This document shows, in pieces, positions 8,497 through 15,860 of a stretch of DNA of 64,000 nt (within the stretch, counting starts at the first letter, position 1; every line of letters begins with the position of its first letter). The notes under the pieces are model-generated. The model saw nothing but the letters and a program-made list of their open reading frames with translations, searched no databases and was not told where the DNA came from. Origin of the DNA: Sporomusa sp. KB1 (lineage in GTDB: Bacteria > Bacillota > Negativicutes > Sporomusales > Sporomusaceae). The position numbers were made by a program, and so were the translations under genes. The stretch spans positions 2,964,200 to 3,028,199 of the forward strand of contig NZ_VLKC01000002.1 of the NCBI RefSeq assembly GCF_007830295.1, written 5' to 3'.

Positions 8497-8721
8497 TTGG
8501 AAAAGCATCGCGGTGTTGCCTGGGTCAAGCATCCGCGTGCGGAGCACAGTCCTTATCGGACCTTGGCGGAGAAGTATTTGCCGAAAGGCGCCGGCTCATT
8601 GCTTACTTTTGGCTTCAACGGGAGCGAACAACAGCCAGCCAAGTTTATTGATGCACTAAAATTATTCAGTTATCAGGCTAAAAAATTCCACTATGATTGC
8701 GGCAGAACCGTTAAATCATAG
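8497..8721 (+). pseudogene. metY: 3' fragment of O-acetylhomoserine sulfhydrylase (metY)
   Basis: The encoded residues HRGVAWVKHPRAEHSPYR, AEKYLPKGAGSLLTFGF and FIDALKLFSYQA match the C-terminal part of O-acetylhomoserine aminocarboxypropyltransferase (MetY: VAWVNYPGL.., KYLPKGAGA..TFG, FID.LKLFSH). The first two thirds of the gene, including the PLP lysine, are missing and the end runs into unrelated sequence. It is on the same strand as D2-K2 and separated from K2 only by repeat R2, so metY probably once followed K2 in an operon. MetY fixes sulfide or methanethiol onto O-acetylhomoserine, which would use the product of a methylthio-alkane reductase. Confidence 0.75.
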
Positions 8722-8814
8722 TGGTTTGAAAAAAGGGGGGATATTACCAACCCGGACTATCGCTTTGAAATTTGGATATTGGTAATTAAGAAAAACTTCT
8801 AATGGAAGAAAGTA

Positions 8815-8843
8815 TTGATGAATATTTCCATATGGCATAGAAT
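8815..8843 (+). promoter_or_regulatory. Probable promoter, TTGATG-17-TAGAAT
   Basis: TTGATG at 8815-8820, 17-nt spacer, TAGAAT at 8838-8843, 20 nt before a leader motif. Confidence 0.45.
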
Positions 8844-8861
8844 TTGATTAGAACTATGAGC

Positions 8862-8925
8862 AACTGACTAGTCAATTACTAGAGGCTGCATTCCGAAGTT
8901 GCGGAATGCAGCCTTTGTATTTTAT
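8862..8925 (+). promoter_or_regulatory. UGA/AG leader-terminator motif, copy 4 (upstream of GNAT pseudogene)
   Basis: C, UGA (CTGA at 8864-8867), hairpin CUAGU-CAAUU-ACUAG, AG, G (AGGC at 8883-8886). The outer helix is reduced to about one pair. The terminator is AGGCTGCATTCCG paired with CGGAATGCAGCCT. The downstream gene is dead, which fits a relaxed copy. Confidence 0.65.
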
Positions 8926-8948
8926 TTCTGTGGAAATGAGGATTGAAG

Positions 8949-9368
8949 ATGCTTAAAGAAGTAAGGGAAGTTCGCTTTAATGAATTCGAACAACTGCTAA
9001 ATCTATATAAATATTTAAATCCGGATGATCCAGAACTGCCTATTGATAAACAGCTTACACAATTGTGAAAGGAAATTTTAGATGATCCCAACCACTTTTG
9101 TTTAGTCATTGAGGAAGATAATACAATTGTTTCGACATGTGTTTTGAATATCATAAAAAATTTGACAAGGGGAGCCAGGCCTTACGCCCTTATAGAAAAC
9201 GTAGTGACTCATCAGGATTATCAAAACAAAGGATACGCAACTGCGATTTTAAGAAAGGCTAATGAAATAGCCAAAGAAAAAAACTGTTATAAGGTAATGC
9301 TGATGACGAGCAGCAAAGAGGAAAGTACATTGCGCTTCTATGATAAGGTGGGGCTGGTGTTCGGTTAG
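8949..9368 (+). pseudogene. GNAT acetyltransferase pseudogene
   Basis: Reads as a GNAT N-acetyltransferase: N-terminal REVRFNEFEQLLNLYKYL, acetyl-CoA loop region ENVVTHQDYQNKGYATAIL, and MLMTSSKEESTLRFYDKVG. An in-frame TGA at 9066-9068 (codon 40) interrupts it, and the last residues (normally FY-KAGF...) are replaced by LVFG-stop. Spacing from the leader is 24 nt with GAGGA in front. Restart downstream would give only a truncated domain. Confidence 0.7.
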
Positions 9369-9481
9369 GACTAAAACGTTGGATTGACATTGAACGATTC
9401 CGTTGGTATTATCCAAGGCAGAGTAGTTTGCTTATCTGCGTTCCGTACTGCTAATATGTATTTTGTTCAGGAGGTTAGTGC

Positions 9482-10447
9482 ATGGAAGATAAAATTATAG
9501 CTGATTTGAAAAAAAGTTATGCGATAACTTCCAATGAGATTACTCCGGTAACAGGTGGATTGATGAATCTGAAATGGAAGATTACCACTGACAAAGGTGA
9601 ACTATTGGTCAAACAATACAGCACTAAGCGGTTTCGAAGAGAGCAAATTGACTGGATCGAATCCTCGTTGCATCGTCAGATTATTCTTAAAAAAAGGGGA
9701 GTTCCCTGCCCGTTTCTTTGGCAGCGCGAAGGCCGTGTGATTCGTTGGCTGGATGACGAAACAGCCTATATGGTCATGGATTTTCACTCAGGAAAGACAG
9801 AAACCTCCGACACAATTACAATAATGCAAATGCGTAGTCTCGGTAGCACCTGTGCTGTAATGCACAGGGCATTTTCACAATTGCCGATGCATTCGGTTGA
9901 AAGCCTACCCGTTTTTGGTGGTTATACGATAGACTTATTATGGGAAAACTTTAACTCCCGTATGACGAACTGTTCGCCGGAAGCTCACGTTGAATACCGA
10001 AAAGCCTTGCTTGCGCAGGAGCCAATTTTGAAGCAACTTAGACCCGAATTTTTTGATAAGTTTCCCAAAGGATTTGCCCATGAGGATTTTCAACCCGGTA
10101 ATATCCTATTTGATGCGGATTGCGTATCTGCCGTCATTGATTTCGACCGTAATTGCTACAGTTATATTTGGCATGACATAGGAAGGGCCATACTGTCTTT
10201 TGCTTTGGAAGGCAATACAATAAGCATTCGAAAGATATATGCTTTCCTTGAAGGCTATACACAGCATTCAGCGTTGACTTTGCATAATATAGCGGACGCT
10301 TTGCGGCTTTCATGGTGTATTGAAACACCGTGGTGGATACAGCCGAATTTTTTCGGTGAATGCGATAAAATCCCAAAGCGTTTCAAAGATGAAATGCTTT
10401 GGCTGACGGAACACTGGTTTGAGATAGATTCAATATTATGTTTATAA
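9482..10447 (+). CDS. CotS/aminoglycoside-phosphotransferase-like kinase
   Basis: 321 residues with a protein-kinase-like APH fold: N-lobe VKQYS lysine near residue 44, hinge AYMVMDF near residue 100, catalytic loop HEDFQPGNILFD near residue 200 and metal motif VIDFDRN near residue 220. This arrangement is seen in CotS spore-coat kinases, homoserine kinase-like and choline/aminoglycoside kinases. Start has CAGGAGG 7 nt upstream. It sits alone between GNAT remnants. The substrate cannot be read from sequence; CotS-like is favoured because the host group sporulates. Confidence 0.7.
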   Translation: MEDKIIADLKKSYAITSNEITPVTGGLMNLKWKITTDKGELLVKQYSTKRFRREQIDWIESSLHRQIILKKRGVPCPFLWQREGRVIRWLDDETAYMVMDFHSGKTETSDTITIMQMRSLGSTCAVMHRAFSQLPMHSVESLPVFGGYTIDLLWENFNSRMTNCSPEAHVEYRKALLAQEPILKQLRPEFFDKFPKGFAHEDFQPGNILFDADCVSAVIDFDRNCYSYIWHDIGRAILSFALEGNTISIRKIYAFLEGYTQHSALTLHNIADALRLSWCIETPWWIQPNFFGECDKIPKRFKDEMLWLTEHWFEIDSILCL

Positions 10448-10479
10448 GCAAACTATCTCTTAGTCTCTACTTGACAGCA

Positions 10480-10539
10480 TCTTACGAAAAAGCGGGATTT
10501 ATGCGCGGCGATAAAACCGGATTTATCATAAGGCTATGA
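10480..10539 (+). pseudogene. C-terminal GNAT fragment
   Basis: Twenty codons reading SYEKAGFMRGDKTGFIIRL then stop. This is the typical last strand of GNAT acetyltransferases. It could be the displaced tail of the pseudogene at 8949-9368, whose own tail is lost, with the kinase gene inserted between; or a remnant of a separate GNAT. Confidence 0.5.
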
Positions 10540-10568
10540 ATAAAAGACGTTTGCGAGGAGAGAAACAA

Positions 10569-11225
10569 ATGAAAATTCGCGGGATAATCTTTGACCTGGA
10601 CGGTACGCTGCTTAATTCACTGCCGGTGTGCTATAGCGGTTTTCGCAGCACTTTGCGGAAGTTTCTTGGCCGTGAATACTCGGATACCGAGATACACGCA
10701 TTGTTTGGACCAAGTGAAGAGGGGGTGCTGAAAAAACTGCTGCCTAATCAGTGGGAGGAAAGCCTGCAATATTATTTGGCGGCTTACGATAGCGCCCATA
10801 CGGAATATGCCAAGCCCTTTCCCGGAGTGGAAGCCGCTTTAGCGCTGCTAAAAGAACGGAATGTCCGGCTGGCCATTGTTTCCGGCAAAGGGGCCGGCAC
10901 GATGGCGATCTCCCTGCGGCATTCGGGCTTGGGCAAGTTTTTCGAGGTGGTGCAAACCGGCTCGGAACATGGCGCGGATAAACCGGCTCACATAAAGAAG
11001 GTGATTGACCTATGGCACTATAGACCCGAGGACGTTGCGTATATCGGAGATACCGCGTATGATATCCAAGCAGCGCAGGCGGTGGGGACGGCTGCAATTG
11101 GCGCTGTTTGGGGGAATACGGCCAGCACGCAGCAGGTTAAGGCCATGAACCCAGAACTGGTTTTTAGCTCGGTGGAGGAGTTTCTTACATGGATCGAGGC
11201 TGGCTTTCCGGAAGGCAAGAGTTAG
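10569..11225 (+). CDS. HAD-superfamily phosphatase, phosphoglycolate-phosphatase-like
   Basis: 218 residues from the ATG at 10569 with GAGGAG in front. HAD motif I is FDLDGTLLNS (nucleophile Asp near residue 9), motif II VSGKG near residue 105, Lys in ADKPAH near residue 136 and motif IV YIGDTAYDIQAA near residue 160. A helical C1 cap lies between motifs I and II, as in Gph/PgmB relatives. It is a small-molecule phosphohydrolase of unknown substrate. A spurious upstream ATG overlaps the GNAT remnant. Confidence 0.8.
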   Translation: MKIRGIIFDLDGTLLNSLPVCYSGFRSTLRKFLGREYSDTEIHALFGPSEEGVLKKLLPNQWEESLQYYLAAYDSAHTEYAKPFPGVEAALALLKERNVRLAIVSGKGAGTMAISLRHSGLGKFFEVVQTGSEHGADKPAHIKKVIDLWHYRPEDVAYIGDTAYDIQAAQAVGTAAIGAVWGNTASTQQVKAMNPELVFSSVEEFLTWIEAGFPEGKS

Positions 11226-11286
11226 AAGAATGGTCAGTTTGTTTTCGGCATAATAGTAGGAAAGAGTAAGATGGAGGCTACAAGTG

Positions 11287-11361
11287 ATGACTACTATGCG
11301 GGGTGATAAGGTATCGTTGCAAGCATTGCATGTGGATGATGCGGACAAGATTGCTGAATAG
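11287..11361 (+). pseudogene. N-terminal GNAT fragment
   Basis: Twenty-four codons reading MTTMRGDKVSLQALHVDDAD and KIAE then a stop, matching the first strand and helix of RimJ/RimL-type acetyltransferases. The rest of the domain is absent. Confidence 0.45.
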
Positions 11362-11384
11362 TGAAGGCATTGGGAGATGGTATT

Positions 11385-12617
11385 GTGGATGAGAATAAAT
11401 CGGAAAATCTAACAATTACTAAGCAGCAAGCCTGCCGGTTTATTCTTGCTCATCAAGGTTTATGGCCTCCTTATGAGCTCGCGGGCAAGTCCGGTATACT
11501 CAGTTATATTCGCCGTGTTGGCTGTATTCAGTTTGATCCGTTGAACATAGTCGGCCATAACCAGGAGTTGGCACTGCAGGCGCGTATTAGTGACTTTAGG
11601 CCTGCAGTGCTGCAGGAACTACTGTATAAGGATCGCAAGCTATTAGACGGCTGGGACAAGAACATGTCTATCTACTGTACAGAGGACTGGCCATATTTTT
11701 TACGTAACAGGGAAAAAGCGCAGCATAGCCGTCATAACAATTCCCAACTGATATCCGTGCTGCCTCAGGTGCGCAAAGAAATCGAGGAACGCGGACCTTT
11801 GTCTTCTAATGACCTGGATTATAATCAGACAGTGGATTGGCCCTGGGCGCCAACAAGATTATCACGGGCGGCATTAGAGAGTATGTACTTCCGGGGGGAA
11901 TTGATTATTCATCATAAGTCCCACACCCGCAAAATATATGATCTAGCCAGCCGCCATCTTCCGGCAGAATTGCTTCAGGCACCTGATCCGAATGAGACCG
12001 AAGAGCAATATCACGACTGGTATGTTTTTAGGCGTATTGGGAGTATTGGACTATTATGGAACAAGTCCGGTGATGCATGGCTTGGGATTTCGGGAATCAA
12101 AAGCAGGGAGCGCAATGAAGCATTGGCGCGACTACTCAAACAGGGAAAAGTGATTGCAGTACAGGTGGAAGGTATAAAACCTGTGCTGTACATGAGAAGC
12201 ATGGATAAGCCTTGGTTGGACAATATTTTGCAGCAGGAAGATTCATCGAACCGTGCTTCTGTACTTGCACCCTTGGATAATTTGCTGTGGGATCGACAAC
12301 TGGTAAAGGAATTATTCAATTTTGATTATCGATGGGAAGTTTACAAGCCAGTTAGTGAACGGAATTATGGCTATTATGTGCTGCCGGTTTTATATGGCGA
12401 GCATTTTGTAGCCCGGTTTGAACCTGGCAGAGACAAACAAAGTGGAGCTCTGATTATCAAAAATTGGTGGTGGGAGCCTGGCGTATATCAATCAGATAAA
12501 ATGTGCTCGGAAATACTCCATTGTTTTAAAAGATTTGCCGGTTATTTGGATGCTGATTACATTAAGGTTGATGATAGGAATTTGAAAAGTTTAGATTGGC
12601 TGAAGATTACACACTAA
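11385..12617 (+). CDS. YcaQ/AlkX-family winged-helix DNA glycosylase
   Basis: About 410 residues. Composed of winged-helix repeats of the HTH_42 family (YcaQ, AlkX/AlkZ), which unhook interstrand crosslinks or alkylated bases. Early residues read GILSYIRRVGCIQFDPLNIV; the Gln-X-Asp (QFD) at the end of this stretch fits the catalytic motif of the YcaQ/AlkX branch, whereas AlkZ has Gln-X-Gln. The C-terminal half contains LAPLDNLLWDR and the YYVLPVLYG segment typical of the family. The GTG at 11385 has GGGAG 8 nt upstream; an upstream GTG at 11361 in the same frame is less well placed. Single gene, cytoplasmic repair enzyme. Confidence 0.8.
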   Translation: MDENKSENLTITKQQACRFILAHQGLWPPYELAGKSGILSYIRRVGCIQFDPLNIVGHNQELALQARISDFRPAVLQELLYKDRKLLDGWDKNMSIYCTEDWPYFLRNREKAQHSRHNNSQLISVLPQVRKEIEERGPLSSNDLDYNQTVDWPWAPTRLSRAALESMYFRGELIIHHKSHTRKIYDLASRHLPAELLQAPDPNETEEQYHDWYVFRRIGSIGLLWNKSGDAWLGISGIKSRERNEALARLLKQGKVIAVQVEGIKPVLYMRSMDKPWLDNILQQEDSSNRASVLAPLDNLLWDRQLVKELFNFDYRWEVYKPVSERNYGYYVLPVLYGEHFVARFEPGRDKQSGALIIKNWWWEPGVYQSDKMCSEILHCFKRFAGYLDADYIKVDDRNLKSLDWLKITH

Positions 12618-12734
12618 TAAGAAAAAAGTTAGGCAATAGAATTCGCGGAAGAGAAGACCCGCTAATATAATTTTTGGATGTTTGATGAACACGCCCTGGT
12701 GACGCGAGCAAACACATGACCTAATTGTTAGTTA

Positions 12735-12763
12735 TTGACAATACAATGATGTCCAAGTAAAAT
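12735..12763 (+). promoter_or_regulatory. Promoter TTGACA-17-TAAAAT
   Basis: TTGACA at 12735-12740, 17-nt spacer, TAAAAT at 12758-12763. Transcript would begin about 45 nt before the leader motif at 12812. Confidence 0.6.
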
Positions 12764-12811
12764 ACAATTATTAATATATCCACAGATTGACAATAGCTTT
12801 ATTAACATTGT

Positions 12812-12876
12812 AGCTGATCAGTAAAGTACTGAAGGCAAAGGCACTGCGAAACAGAACCTTTGCCTTCTTATTTTCT
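12812..12876 (+). promoter_or_regulatory. UGA/AG leader-terminator motif, copy 5 (upstream of QueG-like gene)
   Basis: AGC, UGA (CTGA at 12814-12817), hairpin UCAGUA-AAG-UACUGA, AG, GC (AGGC at 12833-12836). The terminator GAAGGCAAAGG pairs with CCTTTGCCTTC followed by TTATTTTC. Confidence 0.8.
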
Positions 12877-12936
12877 TTGTTTGGTTATGAGACGGAATGT
12901 AATTTGCGCTACAGAAAGAAAAGGGGGATGCTATTA

Positions 12937-13803
12937 ATGAAGGAACAGATTGTTCGCAAAATTATTGATCTTGCCGGGTCTTTGTCATCAAACCGCTGGC
13001 GGTCCGGCGACGACTTATTAGCGTATTTTGATGAACCCTTAGTAGGTTTTGCCAGCGTTAATGACCCATTATTCCTAAAATATAAACAGGATATCGGTGA
13101 ATTTTACCTTACGCCGCAAGAACTTTTTGAAGAGGAATTTGGTAGCGGCGCATTATCTGCCGGTACGATAATCAGTGTTATTCTGCCGGTCAGTGAAGTT
13201 CTGCTGCAAAGCAACCGCGGGCAAAGCGGCTTTCCGTCCCGGGAATGGGCGCAATTGAGCGCTTATGGCGGACAATATGCCGCCGAGTTAAGGAGTTCAG
13301 TTATTGCTTATATGAATCAGTTAGGGCACAGAGCCATCGCACCGGTACTAAGCCTGAAATGGAAAACCTTGCAGGTTCCTTCCAACGCACATACAACCAA
13401 TTGGTCTGAACGGCACGCAGCTTATGCTGCCGGACTGGGGACCTTTAGTCTGGCAGGGGCGTTGATTAGCAAACGGGGCATTGCCCATCGCACGTTTAGC
13501 GTTATTACCGATTGGGAGCTTGAACCTGACAAAAGACCTTATACCGGACTGTATGACTACTGCTTATATTATAATTCAGACAGCTGCGGCGCCTGTGTCA
13601 GCCGCTGCTCCGGCGGCGCCATTACAGCGCGTGGGTATAACAATGAATTGTGTTACCGGCACAATCGTTCCCCTCAATATATGGCATTGCGGGCGGAATA
13701 TGGCGTTGAAAAGACCGGCTGCAGCCTTTGCCAGACGAAAGTACCGTGTGAAAAATCTATACCTGTACAGAAAAGAAGTGACCGCGGGCTTGTAGGAGAC
13801 TAA
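12937..13803 (+). CDS. QueG-like iron-sulfur reductase
   Basis: 288 residues from the ATG at 12937 (AAGGGGG upstream). The middle (ERHAAYAAGLGTFSLAG) and the ferredoxin-like C-terminus with CGACVSRCSGGAI and a second cysteine group (GCSLCQTKVPCEKSIP) resemble epoxyqueuosine reductase and relatives, which use cobalamin and 4Fe-4S clusters. It is shorter than QueG (about 370-380) and lacks the HEAT-repeat tail, so it is more likely one of the uncharacterised 4Fe-4S relatives found in anaerobes than the tRNA enzyme. The family places it in the cytoplasm. It carries the leader motif shared with the nitrogenase-like genes. Confidence 0.7.
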   Translation: MKEQIVRKIIDLAGSLSSNRWRSGDDLLAYFDEPLVGFASVNDPLFLKYKQDIGEFYLTPQELFEEEFGSGALSAGTIISVILPVSEVLLQSNRGQSGFPSREWAQLSAYGGQYAAELRSSVIAYMNQLGHRAIAPVLSLKWKTLQVPSNAHTTNWSERHAAYAAGLGTFSLAGALISKRGIAHRTFSVITDWELEPDKRPYTGLYDYCLYYNSDSCGACVSRCSGGAITARGYNNELCYRHNRSPQYMALRAEYGVEKTGCSLCQTKVPCEKSIPVQKRSDRGLVGD

Positions 13804-13879
13804 GGGACGGTGGTTGTGCCTTAGTCGCGTCTTGTCCTTAACTCAAATCAAGATGGTATCACTGTCCCCTAGTCTTACC
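13803..13879 (+). repeat. MITE-like repeat, left copy
   Basis: About 77 bp beginning GACTAAGGGACGGTGGT and ending ACTGTCCCCTAGTC; the ends are imperfect inverted repeats. A direct copy at 14449-14527 flanks the GNAT gene on the other side. GGGACGGT-ended palindromes of this sort are common small mobile repeats in Firmicutes. Confidence 0.7.
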
Positions 13880-13904
13880 TGGCGAACGATTGCGAGGAAT
13901 GGTT

Positions 13905-14432
13905 ATGTTGAAATTAGTTAAACCCTCTGTGGAGTACACAAAGCAGATTGCGGAATATAGAGCGGAATTTCCTATTGAACGCGAAAGGGTCACCTATGAC
14001 CCGAGCAGAATACCCGGTACGGATTATCTTGAGAATTACGACAATGTGCTTGACTGGCTCGCATTTTGCGAAAGTATGGCTGACAAATTAACTTGGCATA
14101 TGACCGTCCGTGAAAGCGACAGCAGACTTGTCGGCTTCGTTGTGTTTCGTCACAAGCTCGAATACGATGATGACGATATAGAATTTGCCTCGAACTTCGG
14201 CTATTCAATTCGTCCAAGCGAACGCGGCAAAGGATACGCAAAAGAGCAGTTGCGGCTTGGCTTACAGAAAGCAATAGCATTCGGGCTTGATAAAGTACGA
14301 ATTATTTGTCGTGATATAAACATTGGCAGCAATAAAACAATTCTTGCCAATGGCGGTATTTACGTTGACACGATTCACGGCGAGGAGTCGGGCTTGCATG
14401 TTAATCGTTATGATATTCAGATGAGTATCTGA
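13905..14432 (+). CDS. GNAT-family N-acetyltransferase
   Basis: 175 residues from ATG 13905 (GAGG 7 nt upstream). The acetyl-CoA loop is SIRPSERGKGYAKEQLRLGL near residues 105-125 and the C-terminal strand region has NIGSNKTILANGG. Related to the YjcF/ElaA-like group annotated as predicted acetyltransferases. It is a single gene enclosed by two direct copies of a MITE-like repeat, which suggests it arrived as a cassette. Substrate unknown. Confidence 0.8.
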   Translation: MLKLVKPSVEYTKQIAEYRAEFPIERERVTYDPSRIPGTDYLENYDNVLDWLAFCESMADKLTWHMTVRESDSRLVGFVVFRHKLEYDDDDIEFASNFGYSIRPSERGKGYAKEQLRLGLQKAIAFGLDKVRIICRDINIGSNKTILANGGIYVDTIHGEESGLHVNRYDIQMSI

Positions 14433-14448
14433 TGTTGATTTGCCGTAG

Positions 14449-14527
14449 GAGACTAAGGACGGTGGTTGTGTCTTATTCGCGTCGTCCTTAACTCAAATCA
14501 AGATGGTACCACCGTCCCCTAGTCTTA
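14449..14527 (+). repeat. MITE-like repeat, right copy
   Basis: Direct copy of 13803-13879: GACTAAGGACGGTGGT ... ACCACCGTCCCCTAGTC; the ends here are nearly perfect inverted repeats. Confidence 0.7.
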
Positions 14528-14647
14528 TCTAGGAGCGGTTAATATCCGGTATGAATTAAATGATTGCCTGAAAAATAGAGGAGGGCATATCTGACCTGTC
14601 CCCCTCGTATCCCCCTAACGATTACTGCCTCGCACAGGGGGGAGTTA

Positions 14648-14684
14648 AGGATACTCAAGCTGGAGTATCGTTCCTTTTTATTGT
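14648..14684 (+). terminator. Intrinsic terminator-like hairpin
   Basis: GGATACTC-AAGCTG-GAGTATC followed by GTTCCTTTTTATT, 64 nt before the HD-domain gene. It could end upstream transcription or attenuate the HD gene; the UGA/AG motif is absent. Confidence 0.5.
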
Positions 14685-14747
14685 TGACATCGAAATAGAA
14701 AAATACTAGAATGAAAAGAAAATTAATTCGGAAAAGAAGGCAGAAAA

Positions 14748-15329
14748 ATGAGTGATACCAATTTTAACAGAGAAACCGCATTTTCGCTTTTATCGGAATA
14801 TGTTAAAAGCGAGAGCCTCATTAGGCATGCTTTGACTGTTGAAGCTGTGATGCAGCATTTTGCGGAAAAGTTTAATGAGGACGAAGAAAAATGGGGTATC
14901 GTGGGGCTGCTTCATGATATTGATTTTGAAATGTATCCTGATGAACATTGCTTTAAAACCAGAACCATTCTTGAGCCAAGAAACTTGCCGGAAGAATATA
15001 TCCGGGCCATTGAAAGCCATGGTTATAAATTGGTCAACGAAGTAGAGCCAATTACAAATATGGAGAAAGTACTATATACCATTGATGAGCTGACTGGCCT
15101 GATTTCGGCTACTGCACTTATGCGCCCCAGCAAAAGTGTGCTGGATCTTACCGTTAAGTCTGTCAAGAAAAAATGGAAGCAAAGCAGTTTTGCGGCAGGG
15201 GTTAACCGTGCGGTAATTGAAGAAGGCGCAAATATGCTAGGCATGAGTTTAGAAGAAGTTATGGAAGAAACTATTTTAGCGATGCGCAAGGTTGCAGATG
15301 AAATCGATCTGCACGGGTCTGTCGCATAG
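14748..15329 (+). CDS. HD-domain phosphohydrolase
   Basis: 193 residues. HD metal ligands are visible: RHALTVEAVMQHF near residue 26, GLLHDIDFE near residue 53 and, later, SHGYK and TIDELTGLISA. This HDIG-type arrangement is common in Firmicutes and usually annotated as HAD/HD hydrolase; the substrate is unknown, probably a nucleotide. The RBS is AAGAAGG. No operon partner. Confidence 0.8.
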   Translation: MSDTNFNRETAFSLLSEYVKSESLIRHALTVEAVMQHFAEKFNEDEEKWGIVGLLHDIDFEMYPDEHCFKTRTILEPRNLPEEYIRAIESHGYKLVNEVEPITNMEKVLYTIDELTGLISATALMRPSKSVLDLTVKSVKKKWKQSSFAAGVNRAVIEEGANMLGMSLEEVMEETILAMRKVADEIDLHGSVA

Positions 15330-15469
15330 GATAAGTGAATATTGACAAGCGAAGGCGCAGATAGTAAACTAATATATTACTAGTAGCTAACTTGAAAACA
15401 AGGGGCTGTCGCACTAAGATTAATTGAAGAGCAGTATCATAAGTTAAACATAGATATGTCAATAGTATA

Positions 15470-15498
15470 TTGACAATAGTGCTATCCTAATATATAAT
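15470..15498 (+). promoter_or_regulatory. Consensus promoter TTGACA-17-TATAAT
   Basis: Perfect -35 (15470-15475) and -10 (15493-15498) with a 17-nt spacer; the leader motif begins about 16 nt downstream, i.e. near the 5' end of the RNA. Confidence 0.75.
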
Positions 15499-15512
15499 CG
15501 GGTTAAAATAAT

Positions 15513-15577
15513 TGCTGACTGGTTTTAGAACTAGAGGCTGTGACTCCAACATGGGGTGCAGTCTCTTTTTGTTTATT
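15513..15577 (+). promoter_or_regulatory. UGA/AG leader-terminator motif, copy 6
   Basis: GC, UGA (CTGA at 15515-15518), hairpin CUGGU-UUUAGA-ACUAG, AG, GC (AGGC at 15535-15538). Terminator AGAGGCTGTGACTCC pairs with GGGGTGCAGTCTCT and a T run. Downstream: a small membrane peptide, then an ABC ATPase beyond a group II intron. Confidence 0.8.
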
Positions 15578-15596
15578 TAATAAGAGCATTGGAATG

Positions 15597-15743
15597 TACG
15601 GTCGGATATTGTTAATGTGGGTCATTATTGTTTATAGTGCTCGGCTGTACTGGAACCCAATGTTCTCATCGGTACAAATACCCGGTATGGACCAACAGCT
15701 AATCCTAAATGAGGGGCAAACAACAGTTAACGGGGTTTTATAA
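15597..15743 (+). CDS. Small membrane peptide, probably truncated
   Basis: 48 residues: one membrane segment (RILLMWVIIVYSARLYW) and a short polar tail. The last residues TTVNGVL are encoded by the 35-bp repeat at 15725, so the original C-terminus has probably been replaced. Position between a leader motif and an ABC ATPase resembles the 62-residue peptide at 52235, which also follows leader motifs and precedes an FtsX permease. The translation start is not well supported (no clear RBS). Confidence 0.4.
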   Translation, partial: YGRILLMWVIIVYSARLYWNPMFSSVQIPGMDQQLILNEGQTTVNGVL

Positions 15744-15761
15744 GTTTTGCGTAACGGCGAG
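15725..15761 (+). repeat. 37-bp repeat, uninterrupted copy (IS607 empty site)
   Basis: AACAGTTAACGGGG followed by TTTTATAAGTTTTGCGTAACGGC. The same sequence at 39.87/41.47 kb is split exactly within its GGGG by the IS607-type element, so this copy shows what the target looked like before insertion. Confidence 0.75.
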
Positions 15762-15808
15762 TTTGATTAATGAAATAGGTGGATTAACAAAGTAACCCAC
15801 CCCTTCCC

Positions 15809-15842
15809 GAACCGTACAAGCGACTTTCACCGCATACGGCTC
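15809..15842 (-). ncRNA. Group II intron domain V
   Basis: 34-nt hairpin on the minus strand: GAGCCGTATGCGGTGAAAGT then CGCTTGTACGGTTC. It has the catalytic AGC triad, a GAAA tetraloop and the two-nucleotide bulge region typical of domain V. Confidence 0.9.
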
Positions 15843-15860
15843 TCCATATTCCAAATAAAA

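Noticed and set aside
14449..14527. GATGGTACCACCGTCCC looks like a T-box antiterminator (GGTGGTACCGCG)
   Set aside because: There is no specifier stem, no terminator alternative and no tRNA-related gene, and a second copy with inverted-repeat ends occurs at 13803. It is better explained as a MITE-like repeat.
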